Of a DNA stretch of 9,340 bases, positions 1 to 5,360 are shown piece by piece. The DNA comes from DATAAM01 sp036260075 (GTDB taxonomy: Bacteria > Actinomycetota > Acidimicrobiia > Acidimicrobiales > JAHWLA01), in contig DATAAM010000196.1 in assembly GCA_036260075.1 (NCBI GenBank), positions 1 through 9,340 of the forward strand. Direction: 5' to 3'. The notes under the pieces were generated by a model. That model had not been told where the DNA came from, ran no database searches, and saw only the letters and a program-made list of their open reading frames with translations. Position 1 is the first letter of the stretch. Each line of letters begins with the position of its first letter. The translations under genes and the position numbers were made by a program.

Positions 1-37
1 CCCCGCGACGGACGAGGTCCTCCAGGTCGGTGCTCAT
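1..37 (-). CDS. tldE: TldE/PmbA-like protein, N-terminal fragment (runs off window edge)
   Basis: Reading leftwards from an ATG at 37-35, twelve codons are visible, MSTDLEDLVRRG, before the window ends. The ATG overlaps the tldD stop in an ATGA arrangement (4-nt overlap), typical of translationally coupled partners. TldD and TldE/PmbA are known to form a heterodimeric zinc protease and are very often encoded side by side. The short sequence resembles the start of PmbA-family proteins, which open with a helix rich in Leu and acidic residues. There is no clear Shine-Dalgarno; coupling to tldD would supply initiation. The fragment is too short for a family assignment by itself, so the name rests mainly on context. 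Confidence 0.62.
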   Translation of the reverse strand, partial: MSTDLEDLVRRG

Positions 38-1428
38 TGCGCGGTGCCGCCGACGGTGACCTTGCTGACTCGCAGGGTGGGCTGCCCCATGCCCACGGGG
101 ACCGACTGGCCCTGCTTGCCGCACATGCCCCCGCCCTCCGCCATGGCGAAGTCGTGCGCCACGGCGTCGATGTCGCGGAGGACCTCTGGACCGTTGCCGA
201 TGAGGTTGGCGTCGCGCAGCGGCTCGGTGAGCCGGCCGTTCTCGATGAGGTAGGCCTCGGTCATGCCGAACACAAAGTCGCCGGTGGCGGTGTTGACCTG
301 GCCGCCGCCCATCTGCGCCACGTAGACGCCGTGCGGCGTCTGGCGCACGAGCTCCTCGGGGTCGTCCTCGCCCGCCAGGAGGTAGGTGTTCGTCATGCGC
401 ACCATCGGCAGGTGCTGGTACGTCTCGCGCCGGCCGTTGCCCGACGACGGACGCCCGACCTTGCGAGCCCGCAGGAAGTCCCACATGTAGTCGGTGAGGA
501 CGCCGTTCTCGACCAGGACGTTGCGCTGGGCCGGGCGGCCCTCGTCGTCGACCGCGAACGTGCCCCACTGCCGGCCCAGGGTGCCGTCGTCGACGAGGGT
601 GACCGACGGCGCCGCCACCAGCTCGCCCACGCGGCCGTGGTAGACGGACGCCTTCTTCTCGATCGCATCGGCCTCGAAGCCGTGGCCGCACGCCTCGTGG
701 AAGAGCACGGCGCCCCGGCCCGCGCCGATGACGACGGGCAGCTGCCCGCTCGGGGCCGGGCGGGCGCGCAGCTTGGTGAGCGCCCGCGTGGCGGCGGCTC
801 GGGCCACCTCCTCCACGTCGACCTGGTCGAACACCTCGAAGCCCATGGTGCGGCCGATGCTCTCGAAGCCGGTCTGCATGCCGCTGTCGCCTGCCGCCAC
901 GGCGTTGACGACGAAGCGGGTGCGCACGGCGTCGTCCTCCGCCAGGAGCCCGTCGGAGTTGGCGACGAGGATGCGGCGGCGGACGTCGCCGTAGCCCGCG
1001 CTCACCTGCTTGATCGCCCCACCCGTGCCCCGGGCGGCGTCGTCGGCCCGGCGCAGCAGCTCGACCTTGCGGGCCTTGGCCACGGTCTCGGGCAGGACGG
1101 TGGGCTCGTAGGCCCGGGGGGGCTGCCGGGGTGTGAGCGCCACCTCTCGCACGCCGCCGCCGCCCGACCGGGCCGCCGCGCCCGCCGCCTCGGCCGCCGC
1201 CCGCAGGCCCGCCTCGGTGAGGTCCGCGGTGTGGGCGAAGCCGGTGGTCTCGCCGACCACGACCCGGATGCCCGCCCCACGGTCGCGCCCGGAGACCAGC
1301 TCCTCCACCCGGCCGTCGTCGAGGCGGGCCGACGAGGAGCGGCGGTCCTCCACGAACACCTCGGCGAAGTCGCCGCCCCGCCGGAGGGCGTCGCCCAGCA
1401 CGCGGCGGATCAGTGAGTGGTCGAGCAC
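34..1428 (-). CDS. tldD: TldD, catalytic subunit of the TldD/TldE metalloprotease
   Basis: This is a 464-residue protein, normal for TldD. It belongs to the U62/PmbA-TldD family of zinc proteases; the TldD/TldE complex degrades unfolded peptides and in some bacteria removes leader peptides from ribosomally made peptide antibiotics. The metal-binding motif HEACGH (HExxxH) lies at residues 244-249, followed by GFEAD. The C-terminal glycine-rich segment GGGMCGKQGQ carries Cys436, matching the third metal ligand known in E. coli TldD. The N-terminal half (about 1-220) is the usual substrate-channel domain. The GTG start at 1428 is chosen because a perfect GGAGG lies just upstream and the resulting N-terminus (VLDHSLIRRVL) fits the family. 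It overlaps tldE downstream and diverges from the thioesterase gene. No RiPP precursor or modification enzyme is visible nearby, so a housekeeping proteolytic role is the default reading. Confidence 0.94.
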   Translation of the reverse strand: MLDHSLIRRVLGDALRRGGDFAEVFVEDRRSSSARLDDGRVEELVSGRDRGAGIRVVVGETTGFAHTADLTEAGLRAAAEAAGAAARSGGGGVREVALTPRQPPRAYEPTVLPETVAKARKVELLRRADDAARGTGGAIKQVSAGYGDVRRRILVANSDGLLAEDDAVRTRFVVNAVAAGDSGMQTGFESIGRTMGFEVFDQVDVEEVARAAATRALTKLRARPAPSGQLPVVIGAGRGAVLFHEACGHGFEADAIEKKASVYHGRVGELVAAPSVTLVDDGTLGRQWGTFAVDDEGRPAQRNVLVENGVLTDYMWDFLRARKVGRPSSGNGRRETYQHLPMVRMTNTYLLAGEDDPEELVRQTPHGVYVAQMGGGQVNTATGDFVFGMTEAYLIENGRLTEPLRDANLIGNGPEVLRDIDAVAHDFAMAEGGGMCGKQGQSVPVGMGQPTLRVSKVTVGGTAQ

Positions 1429-1432
1429 GACA

Positions 1433-1437
1433 CCTCC
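1433..1437 (-). promoter_or_regulatory. Ribosome binding site of tldD
   Basis: On the minus strand a GGAGG core (within TCCGGAGGTG) ends 4 nt before the GTG at 1428. It is the only strong Shine-Dalgarno in the window and decides the tldD start over upstream in-frame codons. It sits in a perfect 10-bp palindrome, CCTCCGGAGG (1433-1442). Confidence 0.75.
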
Positions 1438-1471
1438 GGAGGGAGTTTGGCCCGTCGGTGACGGGCAGCCG

Positions 1472-1477
1472 TATCGT
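1472..1477 (+). promoter_or_regulatory. Putative -10 element for the thioesterase gene (leaderless start)
   Basis: TATCGT fits the actinobacterial TANNNT -10 consensus. The GTG at 1484 begins exactly 6 nt after it, where transcription would be expected to start, so the mRNA would begin at or next to the start codon. No Shine-Dalgarno precedes this GTG. A weak -35 candidate, TTGGCC, lies at 1447-1452 with a long 19-bp spacer. Not experimentally shown. Confidence 0.55.
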
Positions 1478-1478
1478 A
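1473..1478 (-). promoter_or_regulatory. Putative -10 element for tldD, overlapping the opposing -10
   Basis: Read on the minus strand the same bases give TACGAT, again TANNNT. The predicted start near 1466 leaves a leader of about 38 nt carrying the GGAGG site before the tldD GTG. No convincing -35 is visible. The two opposing -10 elements share five base pairs, and their predicted start points are 18 bp apart. Confidence 0.45.
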
Positions 1479-1483
1479 CCTGC

Positions 1484-1861
1484 GTGCCCTTGCGTACAGG
1501 ACTGGCCGGGCGAGCGACGTTGACGGTGTCCCAGGAGGACACGGCCGTGGCCCTGCGCTCGGGCGCGGTGGCCGTGCTGGGCACGCCGCGGGTGGTGGCG
1601 CTGGCCGAGGAGGCCACGTGCCGGGCCGTGGAGGACGAGCTCGAACCGGAGCAGACGACCGTCGGGATGCGGGTGCAGCTCGACCACCTGGCCCCGAGCG
1701 GCGTGGGCGCCCGGGTCACGGCCGAGGCCACGCTGGAGCGGGTGGAAGGGCGCCGCCTGGTGTTCACCGTGTCGGTCAGCGACGACCACGGCCTCATCGC
1801 CGCCGGGAAGATCACCCGGGTGGTGGTCGAGACCGAGCGCTTCCTCAAGCGCGTCCAGTAG
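1484..1861 (+). CDS. FlK-type hotdog-fold acyl-CoA thioesterase
   Basis: A 125-residue protein of the single-domain hotdog thioesterases related to fluoroacetyl-CoA thioesterase FlK. Visible hallmarks are GTPRVVALAEEA (residues 33-44), TTVGMRVQLDHLAP (58-71), and a C-terminal strand region with GKITRVVVETERFLKR. The FlK catalytic Thr/Glu/His triad (T42, E50, H76 in Streptomyces cattleya) has direct counterparts T34, E42 and H68 with identical spacing (8 and 26 residues). The likely reaction is hydrolysis of a short or small acyl-CoA in the cytoplasm; the substrate cannot be read from sequence, and most family members do not act on fluoroacetate. The GTG at 1484 gives the normal family N-terminus and fits the -10 element; a TTG at 1490 is the alternative. 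It is monocistronic, divergent from tldD and convergent with the next gene. Confidence 0.86.
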   Translation: MPLRTGLAGRATLTVSQEDTAVALRSGAVAVLGTPRVVALAEEATCRAVEDELEPEQTTVGMRVQLDHLAPSGVGARVTAEATLERVEGRRLVFTVSVSDDHGLIAAGKITRVVVETERFLKRVQ

Positions 1862-1873
1862 CGACCTCTCCAC

Positions 1874-1919
1874 TTTTCTTCGCAGATCCGGCGCCAGAGG
1901 CCCGCATTTGCGGAGAAAA
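1874..1919. repeat. Imperfect inverted repeat in the convergent intergenic spacer
   Basis: TTTTCTTCGCA (1874-1884) is the reverse complement of TGCGGAGAAAA (1909-1919) at 10 of 11 positions, separated by 24 nt that contain the palindrome GGCGCC. It lies between the 3' ends of two convergent genes, where a bidirectional terminator would be expected. However, the T-run is on the 5' arm and the A-run on the 3' arm, so both fall inside the stem. A canonical intrinsic terminator has the U-run after the stem on each strand, so this may be a non-canonical terminator or a dispersed repeat. The rest of the 76-bp spacer is a G-rich run (about 1920-1937) with no other signal. Confidence 0.5.
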
Positions 1920-1937
1920 CGCGGGGGCGGGGGCGGG

Positions 1938-3545
1938 TCAGGCCAGGTTGGAGGAGCGGGGGTACATGTCGGCCGGGTCGGTGCGCACGTTGACGAGATA
2001 GGGCACGCCCGAGGCGAACGCCCGGGCCAGCGCCCCGCCCAGGTCGGCGGCCCGCTCCACCGTCTCGCCCGCCCCGCCCAGCGCCTTGACCACCTCGTCG
2101 TACCGGGCGGCGGGCTGGAGGTCGCAGGCCACGTCGTAGCCGTAGATCAGCCGCATCGGGTGCTTCTCCAGGCCCCAGATGCCGTTGTTGCCCACCACCA
2201 TCACCACGGGCAGCCCCAGCCGCACGAGCGTGTCGACGTCCATGAGGCTGAAGCCCGCCGCCCCGTCGCCCAGCAGGAGCACGACCTGCCGGTCGGGGTG
2301 GGCGATGCGGGCGGCGATGGCGTACCCGAGGCCGGTGCCGAGGCACCCCAGCGGGCCGGGGTCCAACCAGCAGCCGGGCTGGTAGGAGTCGACGAACTTC
2401 CCCGCGTACGACACGAAGTCGCCGCCGTCGCAGATCACCACGGCGTCGCGGTCGAGGCGGGTCCGCAGCTCGCCGTACACCCGGGCGGGGTGGACGGGGT
2501 CGGTGTCGGCCTCCAGCTGCGCGACCTCGTCGGCCCGCTTGGCGTTCTCCTCGTCGCGCAGCCGGCCGATCCACGGCTCGTGGTCGGCCCGGTCGCCCGA
2601 CCACTCCGCCATGCCGTCGAGGATCGCCGAGAGGTCGCCCGCGGGCGACGCCGCCGTCTCCACGTGCCCGGCCCGCTGCTCCGGGGAGTCGACGACGTGC
2701 ACCACCTGCGCCGAGCCGAACGACCCGAACGACAGCCGGAAGTCGAGCGGCGTGCCCACCACGACCACCACGTCGGCCTGCTTCAGTGCGCCCCGGGTGC
2801 GGGCGAAGGCCAGCTCGTGGTCGGCAGGCAGGCAGCCGCGCCCCTGGCCGTTCATGTACACCGGCACCCGCAGCGACTCGGCGCAGCGCCGCAGCGCCTC
2901 CCAGGCCCCGTCCGCCCACACGTCGCTGCCGGCCACCAGGCAGGGCCGCTCGGCCCCGGCCACCAGGGCGGCGGCCCGCGCCACCTCCTCGGGATCGGGG
3001 TCGGCGCCCCGGGGCACGGCGGGCGTGGGCACCTCGGCCTCCGCCTGCCCGAAGATCACGTCGAGGGGGATGTCGAGGAAGACCGGGCCTCGGTGCGGCG
3101 ACACCGCCGTCGCCGTGGCCTCGTCGACGAGCTTGGCGATGTCGCCGGTGGACTCGGCCGTGCGGGCCCACTTCGTGATCGGCGCCAGCAGCGGGACGTG
3201 GTCGAACTCCTGCAGCGACCCGGCACCCCACCGGCCCTGCGGGGCCCGCCCGCCGAGCACGAACAGCGGCGAGCCGTTGGCCTGGGCCGTGGCGACCGCG
3301 CTCACGCCGTTGGTGACGCCCGGGCCCGCCGTGAGCACGGCGACGCCCGGCCGCCGGGTGAGCTTGGCCATCCCTTCGGCGGCGAACGTGGCCGTCTGCT
3401 CGTGGCGGGTGTCGACGATGCGCAGCTCCTGCTTCACGCAGGCGTCGTAGATCGGCCAGACGTGGGCGCCGTTGAGCGTGAAGACCTCGCGGACCCCGTA
3501 CCCCGCCAGCACCGCCGTGGCGAGCTCCCCTCCGTGACCCTGCAT
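1938..3545 (-). CDS. ilvG: IlvG-like thiamine-diphosphate enzyme (acetolactate synthase large-subunit family)
   Basis: A 535-residue protein with the three-domain layout of TPP-dependent decarboxylases/lyases: PYR domain (about 1-165), central domain (about 185-315) and PP domain (about 350-535). The TPP-activating glutamate is E49 in DTRHEQTA. The Mg/TPP motif starts at GDG 426-428 and ends at NN 453-454 (GNNGIWGLEKHPM). Many segments, including LTAGPGVTNG, DSYQPGCWLDPGP and a C-terminal YPRSSNLA, closely resemble what I recall of Mycobacterium tuberculosis Rv1820 (IlvG). The annotated reaction would be condensation of two pyruvates to acetolactate. The family resemblance extends to benzaldehyde lyase and 2-hydroxyacyl-CoA lyase, no regulatory small subunit (ilvN) adjoins it, and it is monocistronic here, so the substrate is uncertain. 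The ATG at 3545 is preferred over ATG 3560 and TTG 3581 because the N-terminus then aligns with the family. Confidence 0.85.
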   Translation of the reverse strand: MQGHGGELATAVLAGYGVREVFTLNGAHVWPIYDACVKQELRIVDTRHEQTATFAAEGMAKLTRRPGVAVLTAGPGVTNGVSAVATAQANGSPLFVLGGRAPQGRWGAGSLQEFDHVPLLAPITKWARTAESTGDIAKLVDEATATAVSPHRGPVFLDIPLDVIFGQAEAEVPTPAVPRGADPDPEEVARAAALVAGAERPCLVAGSDVWADGAWEALRRCAESLRVPVYMNGQGRGCLPADHELAFARTRGALKQADVVVVVGTPLDFRLSFGSFGSAQVVHVVDSPEQRAGHVETAASPAGDLSAILDGMAEWSGDRADHEPWIGRLRDEENAKRADEVAQLEADTDPVHPARVYGELRTRLDRDAVVICDGGDFVSYAGKFVDSYQPGCWLDPGPLGCLGTGLGYAIAARIAHPDRQVVLLLGDGAAGFSLMDVDTLVRLGLPVVMVVGNNGIWGLEKHPMRLIYGYDVACDLQPAARYDEVVKALGGAGETVERAADLGGALARAFASGVPYLVNVRTDPADMYPRSSNLA

Positions 3546-3551
3546 TGGAGG

Positions 3552-3581
3552 AGCATGCATCGAAGGGGTTCGCCTGGCCAA
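3552..3581 (-). promoter_or_regulatory. Possible leaderless promoter of the IlvG-like gene
   Basis: On the minus strand TTGGCC (3581-3576) could be a -35 and CATGCT (3557-3552) a degenerate -10 with an 18-bp spacer. The -10 keeps the two most important bases, A at its second and T at its last position. The ATG at 3545 follows 6 nt later, and no Shine-Dalgarno precedes it on this strand. Weak evidence on its own. Confidence 0.3.
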
Positions 3582-3591
3582 TCGAGCGGCC

Positions 3592-3597
3592 TAACCT
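3592..3597 (+). promoter_or_regulatory. Putative -10 element of the plus-strand lipid/isoprenoid gene cluster
   Basis: TAACCT matches TANNNT and would start transcription near 3604, leaving a leader of about 16 nt that contains a purine-rich AAGGGGG stretch (3609-3615) before the GTG at 3620. The -35 is poor (TTCGCC, 3569-3574). It lies in the 74-bp divergent spacer with the IlvG-like gene. Confidence 0.4.
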
Positions 3598-3619
3598 GGC
3601 AGGGGAGCAAGGGGGCCAG

Positions 3620-4579
3620 GTGGGCAGCAGGCAGCGGACGATCACGGTCATGCGGGTGGCGGCCAGCCTCGTGATGCTCGCCGTCCTGGTGCCCCGCGTC
3701 GAGCTCCGCTCGTTGTTCCCCCGCTGGGACGGCGGCACCGTGGAGTGGCTGGCAGGCGCCCTCGCCGTCACGTTCCTGGGCATCGTGCTGTCGGCCGTGC
3801 GCTGGCAGCGGGTGCTGGCCGCCCTCGACCTGCCCGCCCGCATCGGCTCGCTCGTCTCCCACCAGCTGGCCGGGGTGTTCGTCGGCAACTTCCTGCCCTC
3901 CACCATCGGGGGCGACGTCCTCCGGGTCAGCCGCCTCTCGGCCAGCAGCGGGCGGGGCCCCGACTCGTTCGCCTCGGTCGTCCTCGAGCGTCTGACCGGC
4001 TGGCTCGTGCTCCCCGTCATCACGTTGGTGGCGCTCGCCCTCAACCCCGCGCTCCTGCGCCTCGGGCTCGCCTCCCAGGCGGCCTTGGCGGTGAGCATCG
4101 GCACCCTCGTCCTCCTCGGCGTGGTGCTCGTGCTGGCGAGCAACCCGCGCCTCGGCGCCCGGCTGGAGGGCCACGAAGGCATGCGTCGCTTCGTCCACGC
4201 CGTGCACCTCGGGCTCGTGCGGTTCCGGCGCAACCCGGGCCTGGCCTTCGAGGTGCTGGTGGCCGGCTTCGTGTACCAGCTCGCGGTGGTGCTGGCCGCC
4301 TTCCTGGTCGGGCACGCGCTGGGGCTCGGCGTGGGGTGGACGGCGATGATGGCGTTCATGCCTGCGGTGGCGATCCTCCAGGTGCTGCCCGTCACCATCG
4401 GAGGCCTGGGCGTGCGCGAGGGTGCGTTCGTGCTGTTCCTCAGTCGCAGCGGCCTGGGCGTGACCACCGAGCAGGCCATCGCGCTGGGCCTCGTGCTCTA
4501 CGGCGTCAACCTGCTCGTGAGCCTGGCCGGCGCACCGGCGTTCGCCGCGGGCGGCAGGCCCGCCCGCGTCGCCGCCTGA
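3620..4579 (+). CDS. Flippase-like integral membrane protein (LPG-synthase TM domain / UPF0104 family)
   Basis: With the GTG start at 3620 the protein has 319 residues and roughly seven to eight hydrophobic membrane segments, approximately at 11-28, 41-60, 76-92, 127-147, 152-173, 210-233, 239-261 and 285-308. Two signatures of the lysylphosphatidylglycerol-synthase transmembrane family (PF03706) are clear: NFLPSTIGGDVLR at 90-102, and LPVTIGGLGVREG at 256-268. Proteins with this domain alone, without the C-terminal aminoacyl transferase, are annotated as flippase-like and associate with lipid or glycolipid transfer; the substrate is unknown. The start is chosen because AAGGGGG precedes it and a -10 lies upstream; ATG 3650 is an alternative that would begin right at the first membrane segment. 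The next gene starts 1 nt after its stop, so the two are almost certainly cotranscribed. Confidence 0.85.
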   Translation: MGSRQRTITVMRVAASLVMLAVLVPRVELRSLFPRWDGGTVEWLAGALAVTFLGIVLSAVRWQRVLAALDLPARIGSLVSHQLAGVFVGNFLPSTIGGDVLRVSRLSASSGRGPDSFASVVLERLTGWLVLPVITLVALALNPALLRLGLASQAALAVSIGTLVLLGVVLVLASNPRLGARLEGHEGMRRFVHAVHLGLVRFRRNPGLAFEVLVAGFVYQLAVVLAAFLVGHALGLGVGWTAMMAFMPAVAILQVLPVTIGGLGVREGAFVLFLSRSGLGVTTEQAIALGLVLYGVNLLVSLAGAPAFAAGGRPARVAA

Positions 4580-4580
4580 C

Positions 4581-5351
4581 GTGGCGAAGCCCCGGCTGCG
4601 GTGGTGGCGCGAGGTCGCCTACATCCTCGCCTTCTACATCGTCTACACGATCGTCCGGAACACGCAGGGGTCGGCGGCGGTCTCCGCCCAGCACGCGTTC
4701 GAGAACGCCCGCGAGATCATCCGCATGGAGCAGTGGCTCGGCCTGTTCTTCGAGGAAGGCCTCCAGGACGTGTTCCTGCCCGCCGAGTGGTTCGTCTCGT
4801 TCTGGAACGTCTTCTACGGCACGGCCCACTTCGTGGTGACGATCGCCGCCCTCGTCCTCATGTTCCGCACCATGCCCCAGCGCTACCCGCTGTGGCGCAA
4901 CACGCTGGCGTGCACGACGGCGCTGGCCCTGATCGGCTTCGCCACCTTCCCGCTCATGCCGCCTCGGCTCCTGCCCGCCCACTACGGCTTCGTCGACACG
5001 CTGAAGACGATCGGCGGCCTGTGGTCGTTCGACTCCGGAGCCATGCAGAAGGTCTCGAACCAGTACGCCGCCATGCCCAGCCTCCACTTCGCCTGGGCCA
5101 CGTGGTCGTCGATCGTGCTGTACCCCGCCATGCGGCGGGGGTGGTCGAAGGTGCTCGCCGCCGCCTACCCCGGCCTCACGCTGTTCGCCATCGTGGTGAC
5201 CGCCAACCACTACTGGCTCGACGCGGTGGGCGGCGCCGTCGTGCTCGCCGTCGGGTTCGTGGGGGGCCGGGCCATCACGGCCTACTGGCGGACGGACGAG
5301 GAAGTCGAGGCCGTGGAGGAGCACTCTCCACGTGCGGGTGCCGTTGCCTAG
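4581..5351 (+). CDS. PAP2-superfamily membrane protein, inositol-phosphorylceramide-synthase-like (PAP2_3)
   Basis: A 256-residue membrane protein with about six hydrophobic segments (near 12-27, 70-95, 107-125, 168-183, 190-207, 214-235). It carries the second and third PAP2 active-site motifs, MPSLHF around H169 and TANHYWLD with H210 and D214. These residues act as the phosphate-transfer nucleophile/acid-base set in lipid phosphatases and in the related AUR1/IPC synthases. The first PAP2 motif (KxxxxxxRP) is not visible; PLMPPRLLP (124-132) occupies the matching region, as expected for the PAP2_3/AUR1 branch. Likely roles are dephosphorylation of a lipid (prenyl or phosphatidyl) or head-group transfer at the membrane; the choice between them is open. 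The GTG at 4581 lacks a Shine-Dalgarno and probably depends on coupling to the preceding stop. The C-terminal tail (about 238-256) is hydrophilic. Confidence 0.83.
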   Translation: MAKPRLRWWREVAYILAFYIVYTIVRNTQGSAAVSAQHAFENAREIIRMEQWLGLFFEEGLQDVFLPAEWFVSFWNVFYGTAHFVVTIAALVLMFRTMPQRYPLWRNTLACTTALALIGFATFPLMPPRLLPAHYGFVDTLKTIGGLWSFDSGAMQKVSNQYAAMPSLHFAWATWSSIVLYPAMRRGWSKVLAAAYPGLTLFAIVVTANHYWLDAVGGAVVLAVGFVGGRAITAYWRTDEEVEAVEEHSPRAGAVA

Positions 5352-5354
5352 TCT
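5349..5354 (+). promoter_or_regulatory. Putative leaderless -10 element of the prenyl synthase gene, overlapping an upstream stop codon
   Basis: TAGTCT fits TANNNT, and the GTG at 5361 follows after exactly 6 nt with no Shine-Dalgarno. The first three bases of the element are also the TAG stop codon of the PAP2-like gene. No clear -35 is visible, which is common for actinobacterial promoters. It could give the prenyl synthase and downstream genes an independent start inside the cluster. Confidence 0.5.
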
Positions 5355-5360
5355 CGGGCC

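Noticed and set aside
1433..1442. Perfect palindrome CCTCCGGAGG as an operator or terminator
   Set aside because: It has no loop and coincides with the tldD Shine-Dalgarno in GC-rich sequence; the simpler reading is an SD next to a chance complement.
1901..1925. CCCGC...GCGGG short hairpin in the convergent spacer
   Set aside because: Five-base arms with a 15-nt loop and no following T-run; easily expected by chance at this GC content.
1908..3674. A 588-codon plus-strand open frame opposite the IlvG-like gene
   Set aside because: Its translation is a His/Arg/Gly-rich low-complexity shadow with no domain, while the opposite strand encodes a complete TPP enzyme.
34..4479. A 1481-codon open frame on the minus strand, spanning several genes
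   Set aside because: Only its last 464 codons (tldD) are protein-like. The rest is Arg/Pro/Ala-rich translation opposite or out of frame with the thioesterase, IlvG-like and membrane-protein genes, which have clear families. Long antisense frames are expected where third positions are nearly always G or C.
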